Source: CALFER01 sp964472395 (GTDB lineage Bacteria > CSSED10-310 > CALFER01). Taken from it: a stretch of 15,010 nucleotides of DNA. The position numbers and the translations under genes are program-made. Position 1 is the first letter of the stretch. Each line of letters starts with the position of its first letter. Below the pieces are notes generated by a model that was not told the DNA's origin, made no database searches, and saw nothing but the letters and a program-made list of their open reading frames with translations. Where the stretch lies: contig CAYYMM010000109.1 in assembly GCA_964472395.1 (NCBI GenBank), forward strand, positions 1 through 15,010. The letters are read 5' to 3'. This document shows positions 7,363-13,665 of the stretch, piece by piece.

Positions 7363-8265
7363 TTATTTCATCAGCAAGAGACTCAGAGCCATCACCAGCA
7401 TGCCACCCACCAGACCAAATAAACTGTCATGCCCTTTTCCGTAAGCCCGACTCGTGGGAAGCAGTTCATCAAGGCTGATATAGACCATGATGCCGGAGAC
7501 GCCGCCAAAGAGAACCCCCAGAATCTCCGGCGGAACATGCCCATTGTTGCCTCCGACCAGATATCGGAGTGCGGTAAAGGCGATGACAGCACCAATCGGC
7601 TCGGCTAAACCACTCAAAACCGAGTACAGAAATGCTTTCTTTCGGCTTCCTGTTGCAAAAAAGATGGGCACGGAGACACTGATTCCTTCGGGGATGTTAT
7701 GCAGGGCGATCGCGATGGCGATAGCCAATCCAAGGCTGGGGTCCTGAAGTGCCGCGAGGAATGTGGCCAATCCTTCCGGAAAGTTGTGAATTCCGATGGC
7801 AAGTGCTGTGAACAGTCCCATGCGCATCAGTCTGCTCCGTGTGTGCGGGTCGGTCTCCTCAACCGGCGATGCTCGTGTCGGGGCGACATGCATACCATCC
7901 GAAATTGGCATCGAGCGATCATGTAAGAAACGTGTTTCAGCTTCTGAATGGATTTCATGTGGATTCTCGGCGGCAGGGATCAGATTGTCTATCAGACCGA
8001 TCAGCAGCATACCCCCGAAAAATGAGGCCGCATTCACCCAGTGGGCTCCCGTTTCGCCGAAGCGTGCGGTCAGGGAATCGATGCCTTTATAGAAAATTTC
8101 GACAAAGGATACATACAGCATGACTCCGGCCGAGAATCCAGTTGTGACGGACAGGAAGCGAAAATCCGTTCTCCTCGCGGTGAATGCGATGATGCTTCCT
8201 ATTGCCGTCGCCATTCCGGCGAACAAGGTCAATCCGAATGCAACCCAGATGTCTCGAATGGGCAC
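7363..8265 (-). CDS. zupT: ZIP-family divalent metal transporter (ZupT type)
   Basis: A 300-residue inner-membrane importer of zinc and probably other divalent cations such as iron and manganese. Eight hydrophobic helices can be drawn. The two signature metal-site helices are clear: HNFPEG at 160-165 and HNIPEG at 189-194, with E222 in LSGLAEP. The loop between helices 3 and 4 (about 98-148) is longer than in E. coli ZupT and contains several histidines and acidic residues (HEIHSEAE, LHDR, MHVA), a common metal-binding feature of ZIP loops. The start is GTG at 8265, preceded by GGAAGGAG; a promoter is visible at 8325-8353. Metal preference cannot be told from sequence alone. Confidence 0.92.
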   Translation of the reverse strand: MPIRDIWVAFGLTLFAGMATAIGSIIAFTARRTDFRFLSVTTGFSAGVMLYVSFVEIFYKGIDSLTARFGETGAHWVNAASFFGGMLLIGLIDNLIPAAENPHEIHSEAETRFLHDRSMPISDGMHVAPTRASPVEETDPHTRSRLMRMGLFTALAIGIHNFPEGLATFLAALQDPSLGLAIAIAIALHNIPEGISVSVPIFFATGSRKKAFLYSVLSGLAEPIGAVIAFTALRYLVGGNNGHVPPEILGVLFGGVSGIMVYISLDELLPTSRAYGKGHDSLFGLVGGMLVMALSLLLMK

Positions 8266-8317
8266 GTGCTCCTTCCTTGGATCCTGCCCCCGGGTTAAGG
8301 ATACAGGCCGGTCATCA

Positions 8318-8335
8318 CGCCATAAGAATAAGGCG
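8318..8335. repeat. Inverted repeat over the zupT -10 box (candidate operator)
   Basis: CGCCATAAGAATAAGGCG has arms CGCC/GGCG plus inner TA/TA pairs with one mismatch, centred on the putative -10 element of zupT. Such a position suits a repressor, for instance a metal-responsive one, but no regulator gene lies nearby and the sequence does not match a named box that I recognise. It may be chance. Confidence 0.3.
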
Positions 8336-8353
8336 AATGTGCCGGTGCGTCAA
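8325..8353 (-). promoter_or_regulatory. Putative zupT promoter
   Basis: On the minus strand TTGACG (8353-8348) and TATTCT (8330-8325) are separated by 17 bases. The matches to consensus are five and four of six. Transcription would start near 8318, leaving a leader of about 50 bases before the GTG at 8265. An inverted repeat overlaps the -10 box. Confidence 0.5.
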
Positions 8354-8411
8354 TGAATCCGACTGGTCAGGATCAGGTGTCGGCGTCGGATCGACCGGAT
8401 CCGGGCGAGGA

Positions 8412-9524
8412 TTACTCGATGTATCCGAGACTCTGGAGTTTGGCACGCAAGGCAGCGTGTCCCTCACCGGCCTCGAATACCGCGTACTTCGTCAATGCGA
8501 TCGGTAATGATACCCCCGGTGTCCACTCCATCGATTGACCACGTGTCCGGTTCACGTTCATCCGCACGCTCGTGCCGGCCAGATCGAGATACACTTCGTA
8601 ATGATCGCCGCGATACGCGGCCGAGCGCACGGTGCCCCTCAACCTTCCCGGTGCGTCGTCCGGGCGTATGTCGATGTTTTCCGGCCGGATGAGTAATACG
8701 ATGTCACCGTTTTGTCTGGGGGGTGTCAGACCCGGAATCTCGACATCCATCGTCCCGATGTGTAACGCACCGTTCTCGACAGTGGCCTCGATGACATTCA
8801 CGTTTCCGATAAAGCTCGCGACAAATTTGGTTCTGGGAGAATCATAGATTTCGCGCGCTGTTCCGGCCTGCTCGACGCGACCATGGTTGATCACGACGAT
8901 CTCATCGGCCAATTCGAACGCCTCCTCTTGATCATGGGTCACGAAAACAGAGGTCGTATGCACCTCGTCATGTAATTTCCGGAGCTGTCCCGACAGATTC
9001 CTCCGGACCTTGGCATCGAGTGCGCCGAAGGGTTCGTCAAGCAGCAGGAAGGATGGGCGGGGTGCGAGAGCGCGGGCGAGTGCGATGCGCTGACGCTGCC
9101 CGCCGGATAACTGGGATGGGTACCGTGAGGCGTATCCCTGGAGCTGCACTAGTTCGAGTAACTCGCTGACGCGGTCGCGGATGTCCGTACGGCTCCAATG
9201 ATTGACCTCGAGCCCGAAGGCGATGTTCTTCCATACGGTCATGTGTTTGAACAAGGCATAATGCTGAAACACGAACCCGACACCGCGATCCCTGACCGGT
9301 TTACCCGTGACAGGGGTGCCCTCGAGGTAAATCTCGCCGGAATCGGGTTGCTCCAGCCCGGCGATCATCCGCAAAATCGTGCTCTTGCCGGAACCGCTCG
9401 GACCGAGCAGCGCAACGAGACGTCCGTGGTCGACGGTAAAACTGACATCATCCACCGCCACAAATCCACTCGCGCTGTCCCCTGCTGTGAACCGCTTCGT
9501 GATATTCTGAACGACGATACCCAT
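8412..9524 (-). CDS. cysA: Sulfate ABC transporter ATP-binding protein CysA
   Basis: A 370-residue ATPase that powers sulfate (and usually thiosulfate) import with the CysT/CysW permease. Walker A GPSGSGKS is at 41-48, the Q-loop in FVFQHYALF, the ABC signature LSGGQ at 139-143, Walker B LLLDEP at 160-165, and the switch histidine H197 in VTHDQEEA. A C-terminal TOBE-like region (about 240-355) matches the CysA/MalK architecture. The ATG at 9524 has GGGAG five bases upstream. The frame is open upstream to 9854, but that extension overlaps cysW and is not ABC-like. It is the last gene of the importer operon, 16 bases after cysW. No clear terminator follows. Confidence 0.93.
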   Translation of the reverse strand: MGIVVQNITKRFTAGDSASGFVAVDDVSFTVDHGRLVALLGPSGSGKSTILRMIAGLEQPDSGEIYLEGTPVTGKPVRDRGVGFVFQHYALFKHMTVWKNIAFGLEVNHWSRTDIRDRVSELLELVQLQGYASRYPSQLSGGQRQRIALARALAPRPSFLLLDEPFGALDAKVRRNLSGQLRKLHDEVHTTSVFVTHDQEEAFELADEIVVINHGRVEQAGTAREIYDSPRTKFVASFIGNVNVIEATVENGALHIGTMDVEIPGLTPPRQNGDIVLLIRPENIDIRPDDAPGRLRGTVRSAAYRGDHYEVYLDLAGTSVRMNVNRTRGQSMEWTPGVSLPIALTKYAVFEAGEGHAALRAKLQSLGYIE

Positions 9525-9540
9525 GGCTTCTCCCAATGTC

Positions 9541-10338
9541 TCAATCCTTCCGGATCTCGATGTGACGTCTGAGCAGTTCCATGATGACGAGCATGCAGAA
9601 GGAAATGGCGGCCAGTGCCACGGACGCCGAAAACGCACCCTGGTAATGGAAATCAGTGAATTCCTGATGGATGAAAAGAGTCGCAGTCTGCGTGCGACCG
9701 ATGACGCTACCGCTGACGACCAGCACAGCACCGAACTCCCCGAGTGCACGGGCGGTGGTAAGGGTGATGCCGTACGCCAGTGCCCAGCGGATCGAGGGCA
9801 GTGTAACGCGAAAAAAGATCTGCCAGGGTGAAGCTCCGAGCGTCCGGGCGGCATCTTCTTGATCGGTTCCGAGTTCGCGAAGAATCGGAATGAGTTCCTT
9901 GGCGGTGAATGGAAGCGTGACGAAGAGGGTGGCGAGTATCATGCCGGGAAGCGCATAGATGATCTGAATCCCGCCGGCCTCGAACCACCTCCCCAGCCAG
10001 CCCGTCTTGCCGAAGAGTATGATGAACATGAATCCGGCGACCACGGGCGACACCGCAAGCGGCAGACTGGTGAGTTCTTCCAGGAGGAGCCGTCCCCGGA
10101 ACCGCTGCCGGGACAACACCAGCGCCAGGATGACGCCGAAGACCGTGTTGATCACGACGGCGAGCGCGGTGATGCCAAGGGTCAACCCGAACGCATGTCG
10201 CGCGGGCGCGTTGTTCAATGCCTGAAAGAACGGTACCGGGCCTTTCTCGAAAGCACTCCATCCGATGGCGCTGAGCGGAACGATGACCAGGAAAGCCAGC
10301 CAGAGCAGCATGACACCAGTCAGAAAATGGCGGCTCAT
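9541..10338 (-). CDS. cysW: Sulfate ABC transporter permease CysW
   Basis: A 265-residue inner-membrane permease, one half of the sulfate channel. About six hydrophobic helices are visible (for example 5-27, 50-76, 92-110, 130-147, 188-210 and 235-255). The EAA loop that docks on CysA is at about 161-182 (EDAARTLGASPW...), and ARALGEFGAVLVVSG matches the conserved CysT/CysW segment. The ATG at 10338 overlaps the cysT stop in an ATGA arrangement (four-base overlap), so translation is coupled. The frame is open upstream to 11022 but that part is a shadow of cysT. CysT and CysW are homologous; assignment to CysW rests on order and on the usual downstream position next to cysA. Confidence 0.91.
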   Translation of the reverse strand: MSRHFLTGVMLLWLAFLVIVPLSAIGWSAFEKGPVPFFQALNNAPARHAFGLTLGITALAVVINTVFGVILALVLSRQRFRGRLLLEELTSLPLAVSPVVAGFMFIILFGKTGWLGRWFEAGGIQIIYALPGMILATLFVTLPFTAKELIPILRELGTDQEDAARTLGASPWQIFFRVTLPSIRWALAYGITLTTARALGEFGAVLVVSGSVIGRTQTATLFIHQEFTDFHYQGAFSASVALAAISFCMLVIMELLRRHIEIRKD

Positions 10339-11123
10339 GCTTCGCGATTCCTGCCCCAGCGCTGCAACAGATTCAGGGCAATCAGGACGCCGAGTGAGAT
10401 GGCGAGCAGCACAACTGAAACGGCCAGCGCACCCCTGGGATTGTAACTTTCGATCTCCCCGTAAATATAGACCGGCGCGACCTGCGTCCTGAATGGGATA
10501 TTGCCCGCGACGACGACCACAGAACCGAATTCTCCGAGTGCCCGACTGAATGCCTGCGCCGATCCTGTCAGGACCGCCGGAAGGATCGAGGGCATGACCA
10601 CACGACGAAACACGGTCAAGCGGTTTGCGCCGAGTGTCATCGCGGCTTCCTCGATTTCGGGATCCATCTCCATGAGAACAGGCTGCACAGCCCTGACCAC
10701 GAACGGAAGTGTCACGAATAATAGCGCCAGAATGATCCCCGGTTTGGCATAGATCACTTCGATTCCGTGGGCGATCAGGAAACGGCCGATCGGACTGACC
10801 GGCCCATAGAGAATCACCAGCATCAGCCCGGTGACGATGGTCGGAATGGCAAAGGGAAGGTCGATCAGCGCGTTGACGATCGATTTCCCAGGGAACGAGT
10901 GGCGAACCAGAACCCAGGCGGTCAGCGTCCCCATCACAGCGTTGATCAGAATCATCATGAACGCGAGCGCGCAGGTCAGTTGCACACTGAACAAGGCATC
11001 GGGTTGTAGGATGTCCTTCCACAAACGTGCAGGTCCGTCTTCGAGCGACCGGGCGGTGATCGCGATGAGCGGCAGGATAACGAACAACCCGATGAATGCG
11101 ATGGCGAGTGAACGAAGAAGCAT
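10335..11123 (-). CDS. cysT: Sulfate ABC transporter permease CysT (CysU)
   Basis: A 262-residue inner-membrane permease, the partner of CysW. The N-terminal helix is at about 5-25, with further helices at about 48-75, 88-107, 127-145, 190-212 and 233-255. The EAA loop is at about 157-180 (EEAAMTLGANRLTVF...) and the conserved SRALGEFGSVVVVAGN segment follows. PTIVTGLMLVILYG is typical of CysT. The start at 11123 lies one base after the stop of the binding-protein gene and has no strong ribosome binding site of its own, suggesting translational coupling. Confidence 0.91.
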   Translation of the reverse strand: MLLRSLAIAFIGLFVILPLIAITARSLEDGPARLWKDILQPDALFSVQLTCALAFMMILINAVMGTLTAWVLVRHSFPGKSIVNALIDLPFAIPTIVTGLMLVILYGPVSPIGRFLIAHGIEVIYAKPGIILALLFVTLPFVVRAVQPVLMEMDPEIEEAAMTLGANRLTVFRRVVMPSILPAVLTGSAQAFSRALGEFGSVVVVAGNIPFRTQVAPVYIYGEIESYNPRGALAVSVVLLAISLGVLIALNLLQRWGRNREA

Positions 11124-11124
11124 G

Positions 11125-12219
11125 TTATTTAGCAGCAGGCTCCGGCGCGGATTCCGTGGCGGTCATCTTCCGGCTTACCTCATTCCAGATTCCGGTCTCA
11201 CTGAAGATGTTCCGCTCTATTTCTGACCATCCGCCGAGATATTCGACGGTGAAGAGGAACGGCGGAACGGGATACTTCTCCTGGAATTCCTCCGCTATCT
11301 GACTCAGAACCGGCCGAAAACCATACTTTGCAAACGAACGCTGGCAGTCTTCGGTATACAGAAACTTCACGAATTCCTCAGCCACCGCTCGAACTCCATG
11401 TTTATCCACATGCTTGTCGACAAGGGCAACGGGGTTTTCAATCAGAATCGTCGCCTTCGGGATCGCAAACGGAAACTCACGCCCCTGCATGGTCCGCAGC
11501 AGCGCTTCGTTCTCATACGTCAAAATCGCATCACCGATACCTCTTTCAAATGTCGTGACCGATTCGCGTCCCGACTTGTCCATGACTTTGACCCGTTTCA
11601 TCACGCGGACAAGCAAATCACGACCGGCTGCCGAATCCTTCGCTCCCTTCTCGACCTCACTCTTCTTCATGCCCGCACCGACAAGCGCGTTGATGAACCA
11701 CTGTGCACCTCCCGAAGTCTTGGGATTCGGACAGAGTACGTCGATATCGGGACCGGTCACATCTTCCCAGTCTTCGATACCGCGCGGATTCCCCGGCCGG
11801 TAACCGATCACGACGACGGAATCCGTAATGAAACCTCGCCATGCGTTGCTCTTCCAGTCGTGCGTGATCAATCCGGCTTTCACGATCTGATCGACATCGG
11901 CTTCAAGTGACAGCGCGGCGATGTCAGCCTCGAATCCCGCACAGATCGCTCGGGCCTGGGCACCCGATCCCACATACGACTGATCAAACGTGACAGTCCG
12001 TCCAGTCTTTTCCTTCCAGTAAGCCTGAAACGCCGGAATGATCTCTTTTTCGTACGCTTCCTTGGGAACGGTATAAGCGCCGAGAATAAGTTTGTCTTCT
12101 TGGGCCGGGGCAGCAGGGGCAGCGCTATCCTGAGGTTTGGACGATGAACATCCCGCAAGTCCCAGAAGCAGCGCGGTTGTCAGGCACAGGCACACAGTCT
12201 TGAGGACGAAACGATGCAT
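11125..12219 (-). CDS. sbp: Sulfate-binding lipoprotein of the ABC importer
   Basis: A 364-residue extracytoplasmic solute-binding protein that captures sulfate and delivers it to CysTW. The N-terminus is a lipoprotein signal ending in the lipobox LAGC with lipidated C24, then a low-complexity Ser/Ala/Pro linker. The mature domain shows family motifs SYVGSGAQARA, ADIAALSLEADVD, and the ligand-loop NPKTSGGAQWF. Many proteobacterial homologues are soluble periplasmic proteins rather than lipoproteins. The ATG at 12219 has AAAGGAGG seven bases upstream, close to ideal; a TTG two codons earlier is too near that site. It is the first gene of the importer and has an inverted repeat in its leader. 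Thiosulfate may also be bound (CysP-like); the two are hard to separate from sequence. Confidence 0.93.
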   Translation of the reverse strand: MHRFVLKTVCLCLTTALLLGLAGCSSSKPQDSAAPAAPAQEDKLILGAYTVPKEAYEKEIIPAFQAYWKEKTGRTVTFDQSYVGSGAQARAICAGFEADIAALSLEADVDQIVKAGLITHDWKSNAWRGFITDSVVVIGYRPGNPRGIEDWEDVTGPDIDVLCPNPKTSGGAQWFINALVGAGMKKSEVEKGAKDSAAGRDLLVRVMKRVKVMDKSGRESVTTFERGIGDAILTYENEALLRTMQGREFPFAIPKATILIENPVALVDKHVDKHGVRAVAEEFVKFLYTEDCQRSFAKYGFRPVLSQIAEEFQEKYPVPPFLFTVEYLGGWSEIERNIFSETGIWNEVSRKMTATESAPEPAAK

Positions 12220-12226
12220 GATCAAG

Positions 12227-12234
12227 CCTCCTTT
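12227..12234 (-). promoter_or_regulatory. Ribosome binding site of the sulfate-binding protein gene
   Basis: AAAGGAGG on the minus strand, seven bases before ATG 12219. It decides the start in favour of this ATG over the in-frame TTG at 12225. The inverted repeat at 12237-12252 begins only two bases upstream. Confidence 0.8.
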
Positions 12235-12236
12235 AG

Positions 12237-12252
12237 CACTCCAAATGGAGTG
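12237..12252. repeat. 16-base perfect inverted repeat before the sulfate importer
   Basis: CACTCCAAATGGAGTG: two perfect 6-base arms around a 4-base centre. It lies between the ribbon-helix-helix gene and the sulfate-binding protein gene, immediately upstream of the ribosome binding site. It could be an operator, or a hairpin in the messenger RNA leader. It is not followed by a T-run on either strand, so it is not an intrinsic terminator. Confidence 0.5.
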
Positions 12253-12263
12253 TTATAGTAACA

Positions 12264-12291
12264 TTTATCAGAGGTAGCCGAGGCGTTTCAA
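12264..12291 (-). promoter_or_regulatory. Possible promoter of the sulfate importer operon
   Basis: On the minus strand TTGAAA (12291-12286) is followed after 16 bases by GATAAA (12269-12264), five-of-six and four-of-six matches to consensus. It overlaps the end of the ribbon-helix-helix gene. Transcription would start near 12257, placing the inverted repeat at about +5 to +20, a usual position for repressor binding. TATAAC (12257-12252) is a competing -10 candidate but lacks a -35 box. Confidence 0.33.
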
Positions 12292-12501
12292 GCGTTTTCG
12301 CACGTTTTCCAGATCGCGCCCCGTCTGTTTCACCGGATCGACACGTGTATCATCCACTGTGTTCGCTGCGATATCGCGCAACACATACACCACGAAATCC
12401 GTTACCGAATCGAATCCCGATCCATCGATGATCTCGGTTAGACGCCGGTAGAGCGCCCGTGGAATCTTTATCGTCACCTTGCTCTCAGTACTCATCGGCA
12501 T
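12268..12501 (-). CDS. Small ribbon-helix-helix (CopG-like) putative regulator
   Basis: A 77-residue protein. Residues 8-14 (KVTIKIP) form the expected beta strand that would contact DNA, followed by two helices (ALYRRLTEIIDGSG and SVTDFVVYVLRDIAAN) in the order of the ribbon-helix-helix fold. The C-terminal part (about 50-77, DLENVRKRLKRLGYL) is helical and basic and may add oligomerisation or DNA contacts. ATG 12501 has GAGGG six bases upstream; ATG 12495 is less well placed. It lies nine bases after hemW and directly before the sulfate importer operon, with an inverted repeat between. It could be a transcription factor for sulfate uptake, but no toxin partner or other target is visible, and the role is inferred from location only. 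Confidence 0.82.
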   Translation of the reverse strand: MPMSTESKVTIKIPRALYRRLTEIIDGSGFDSVTDFVVYVLRDIAANTVDDTRVDPVKQTGRDLENVRKRLKRLGYL

Positions 12502-12510
12502 ACCGTTCCC

Positions 12511-13665
12511 TCATCTTTCATGGCCGGGATCATCCAGAGAATTCCCGATGATGTCAATGGGCAGACGGTCGGCCAGACAGAATCCGTCGAGCGTGGCATG
12601 TATCCGTCCGTGACACGCTTCGACCCACCCGGCCTCGATCAGTTTCCTCGTTCGCTCCAGGTCCGGGTCGAACCACCGCACGGTCTCGATCGTCACTCCC
12701 CGTTTCGTCCGAAGTCCCAATGCCAGTTCTTCCAAACGGAGTTGCGTGTCATCCAGCGTTTCCCGACCGTCCTCTGCTGATATCCCCTGCTGCAGTCGTT
12801 TCGCATACAACCCGATCGGTTTTACGTTCCACCATCGAGTGCGACCGTCGAAAGAATGCGCCGAAGGACCGACGCCGAGATATGGGGTATGGTTCCAGTA
12901 ATTCGCGTTGTGTCTGCATTCCGACTCCGGTTTCTGACAAAAATTCGAAATCTCATATTGTCCATACCCCGTTCGCTCAAGAAAACGGCTCGTTGCTCGA
13001 AACAGCCTCTTCTGGCGGATTTCCGGTAATTCCCGCACCTTTCCAGCATGAATCCGCTTCATCAGCGGTGTACCCGGAACGGGATCGAGTTGATAGCAGG
13101 AGAGATGATCCGGCTGAAGTCTCACAGTTCGGGCGAGTGTGCGCAGCCAGGCCGACGATGTTTGTCCCGGGAGACCGAACATGAGATCGACGCTGAGCGT
13201 CATATGTGAGGTGTTCCGTACGAGCCGGCAAGCTTCGAGCGCGTCAGATGGCGTGTGGTGGCGTCCGAGGAACCTCAGATCGTGTCTGTTGAGGGCCTGG
13301 ATACCGAGACTGATACGATTGATCTGGAGTGATTCCCAGAATTGCAGGTTTGCGAGCGATACATTTTCGGGATTGGCTTCGAGTGTGATTTCCGCGGACG
13401 ATGAAAGTTGGAACCGCGCATGGATGCCATCGAACAGGCGGGACAGGGCGGACTTGGGCAGCAGGGAAGGTGTGCCGCCGCCGATGTAAACAGTATCGAT
13501 CTGCTGCGAAGCAGCGGGCGCTCGGTCGATTTCCAGGAGTATGGCATCGAGCCAGATCGGGATGCGATTCAGATCGGGGATCGAAGTGAAATCGCAATAG
13601 GGGCACTTCGCGATACAGAAGGGGACGTGAACGTAGAGCCCTGCACTCACGCGCTCATTCTTCAT
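12511..13665 (-). CDS. hemW: Radical SAM heme chaperone HemW
   Basis: A 384-residue member of the coproporphyrinogen III dehydrogenase-like family (HemN relatives). HemW proteins bind heme and an Fe-S cluster and are thought to deliver heme rather than to oxidise coproporphyrinogen. The radical SAM motif CIAKCPYCDF gives C17, C21 and C24, with phenylalanine (F26) where true HemN has a further cysteine, so the HemW reading is preferred. GGGTPS (62-67) is the glycine-rich SAM-binding segment; SLGIQALN and DLMFGLPGQT also match the family. The C-terminal HemN_C domain is present (about 290-370). The ATG lies inside the lepA end with an 11-base overlap and no obvious ribosome binding site, so coupling to lepA is likely; lepA-hemW is a common gene pair. 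Confidence 0.93.
   Translation of the reverse strand: MKNERVSAGLYVHVPFCIAKCPYCDFTSIPDLNRIPIWLDAILLEIDRAPAASQQIDTVYIGGGTPSLLPKSALSRLFDGIHARFQLSSSAEITLEANPENVSLANLQFWESLQINRISLGIQALNRHDLRFLGRHHTPSDALEACRLVRNTSHMTLSVDLMFGLPGQTSSAWLRTLARTVRLQPDHLSCYQLDPVPGTPLMKRIHAGKVRELPEIRQKRLFRATSRFLERTGYGQYEISNFCQKPESECRHNANYWNHTPYLGVGPSAHSFDGRTRWWNVKPIGLYAKRLQQGISAEDGRETLDDTQLRLEELALGLRTKRGVTIETVRWFDPDLERTRKLIEAGWVEACHGRIHATLDGFCLADRLPIDIIGNSLDDPGHER

Noticed and set aside
8387..8403. Inverted repeat CGGATC-N5-GATCCG after cysA as a terminator
   Set aside because: The stem is short and no T-run follows on the minus strand. It may contribute to a hairpin but I cannot call it a terminator.
9525..9854. N-terminal extension of cysA by 110 codons
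   Set aside because: It overlaps cysW in another frame, is compositionally odd, and a good ribosome binding site precedes the ATG at 9524.
10339..11022. N-terminal extension of cysW by 228 codons
   Set aside because: It is a shadow of cysT; the ATG at 10338 makes a normal-length permease and overlaps the cysT stop as coupled genes do.
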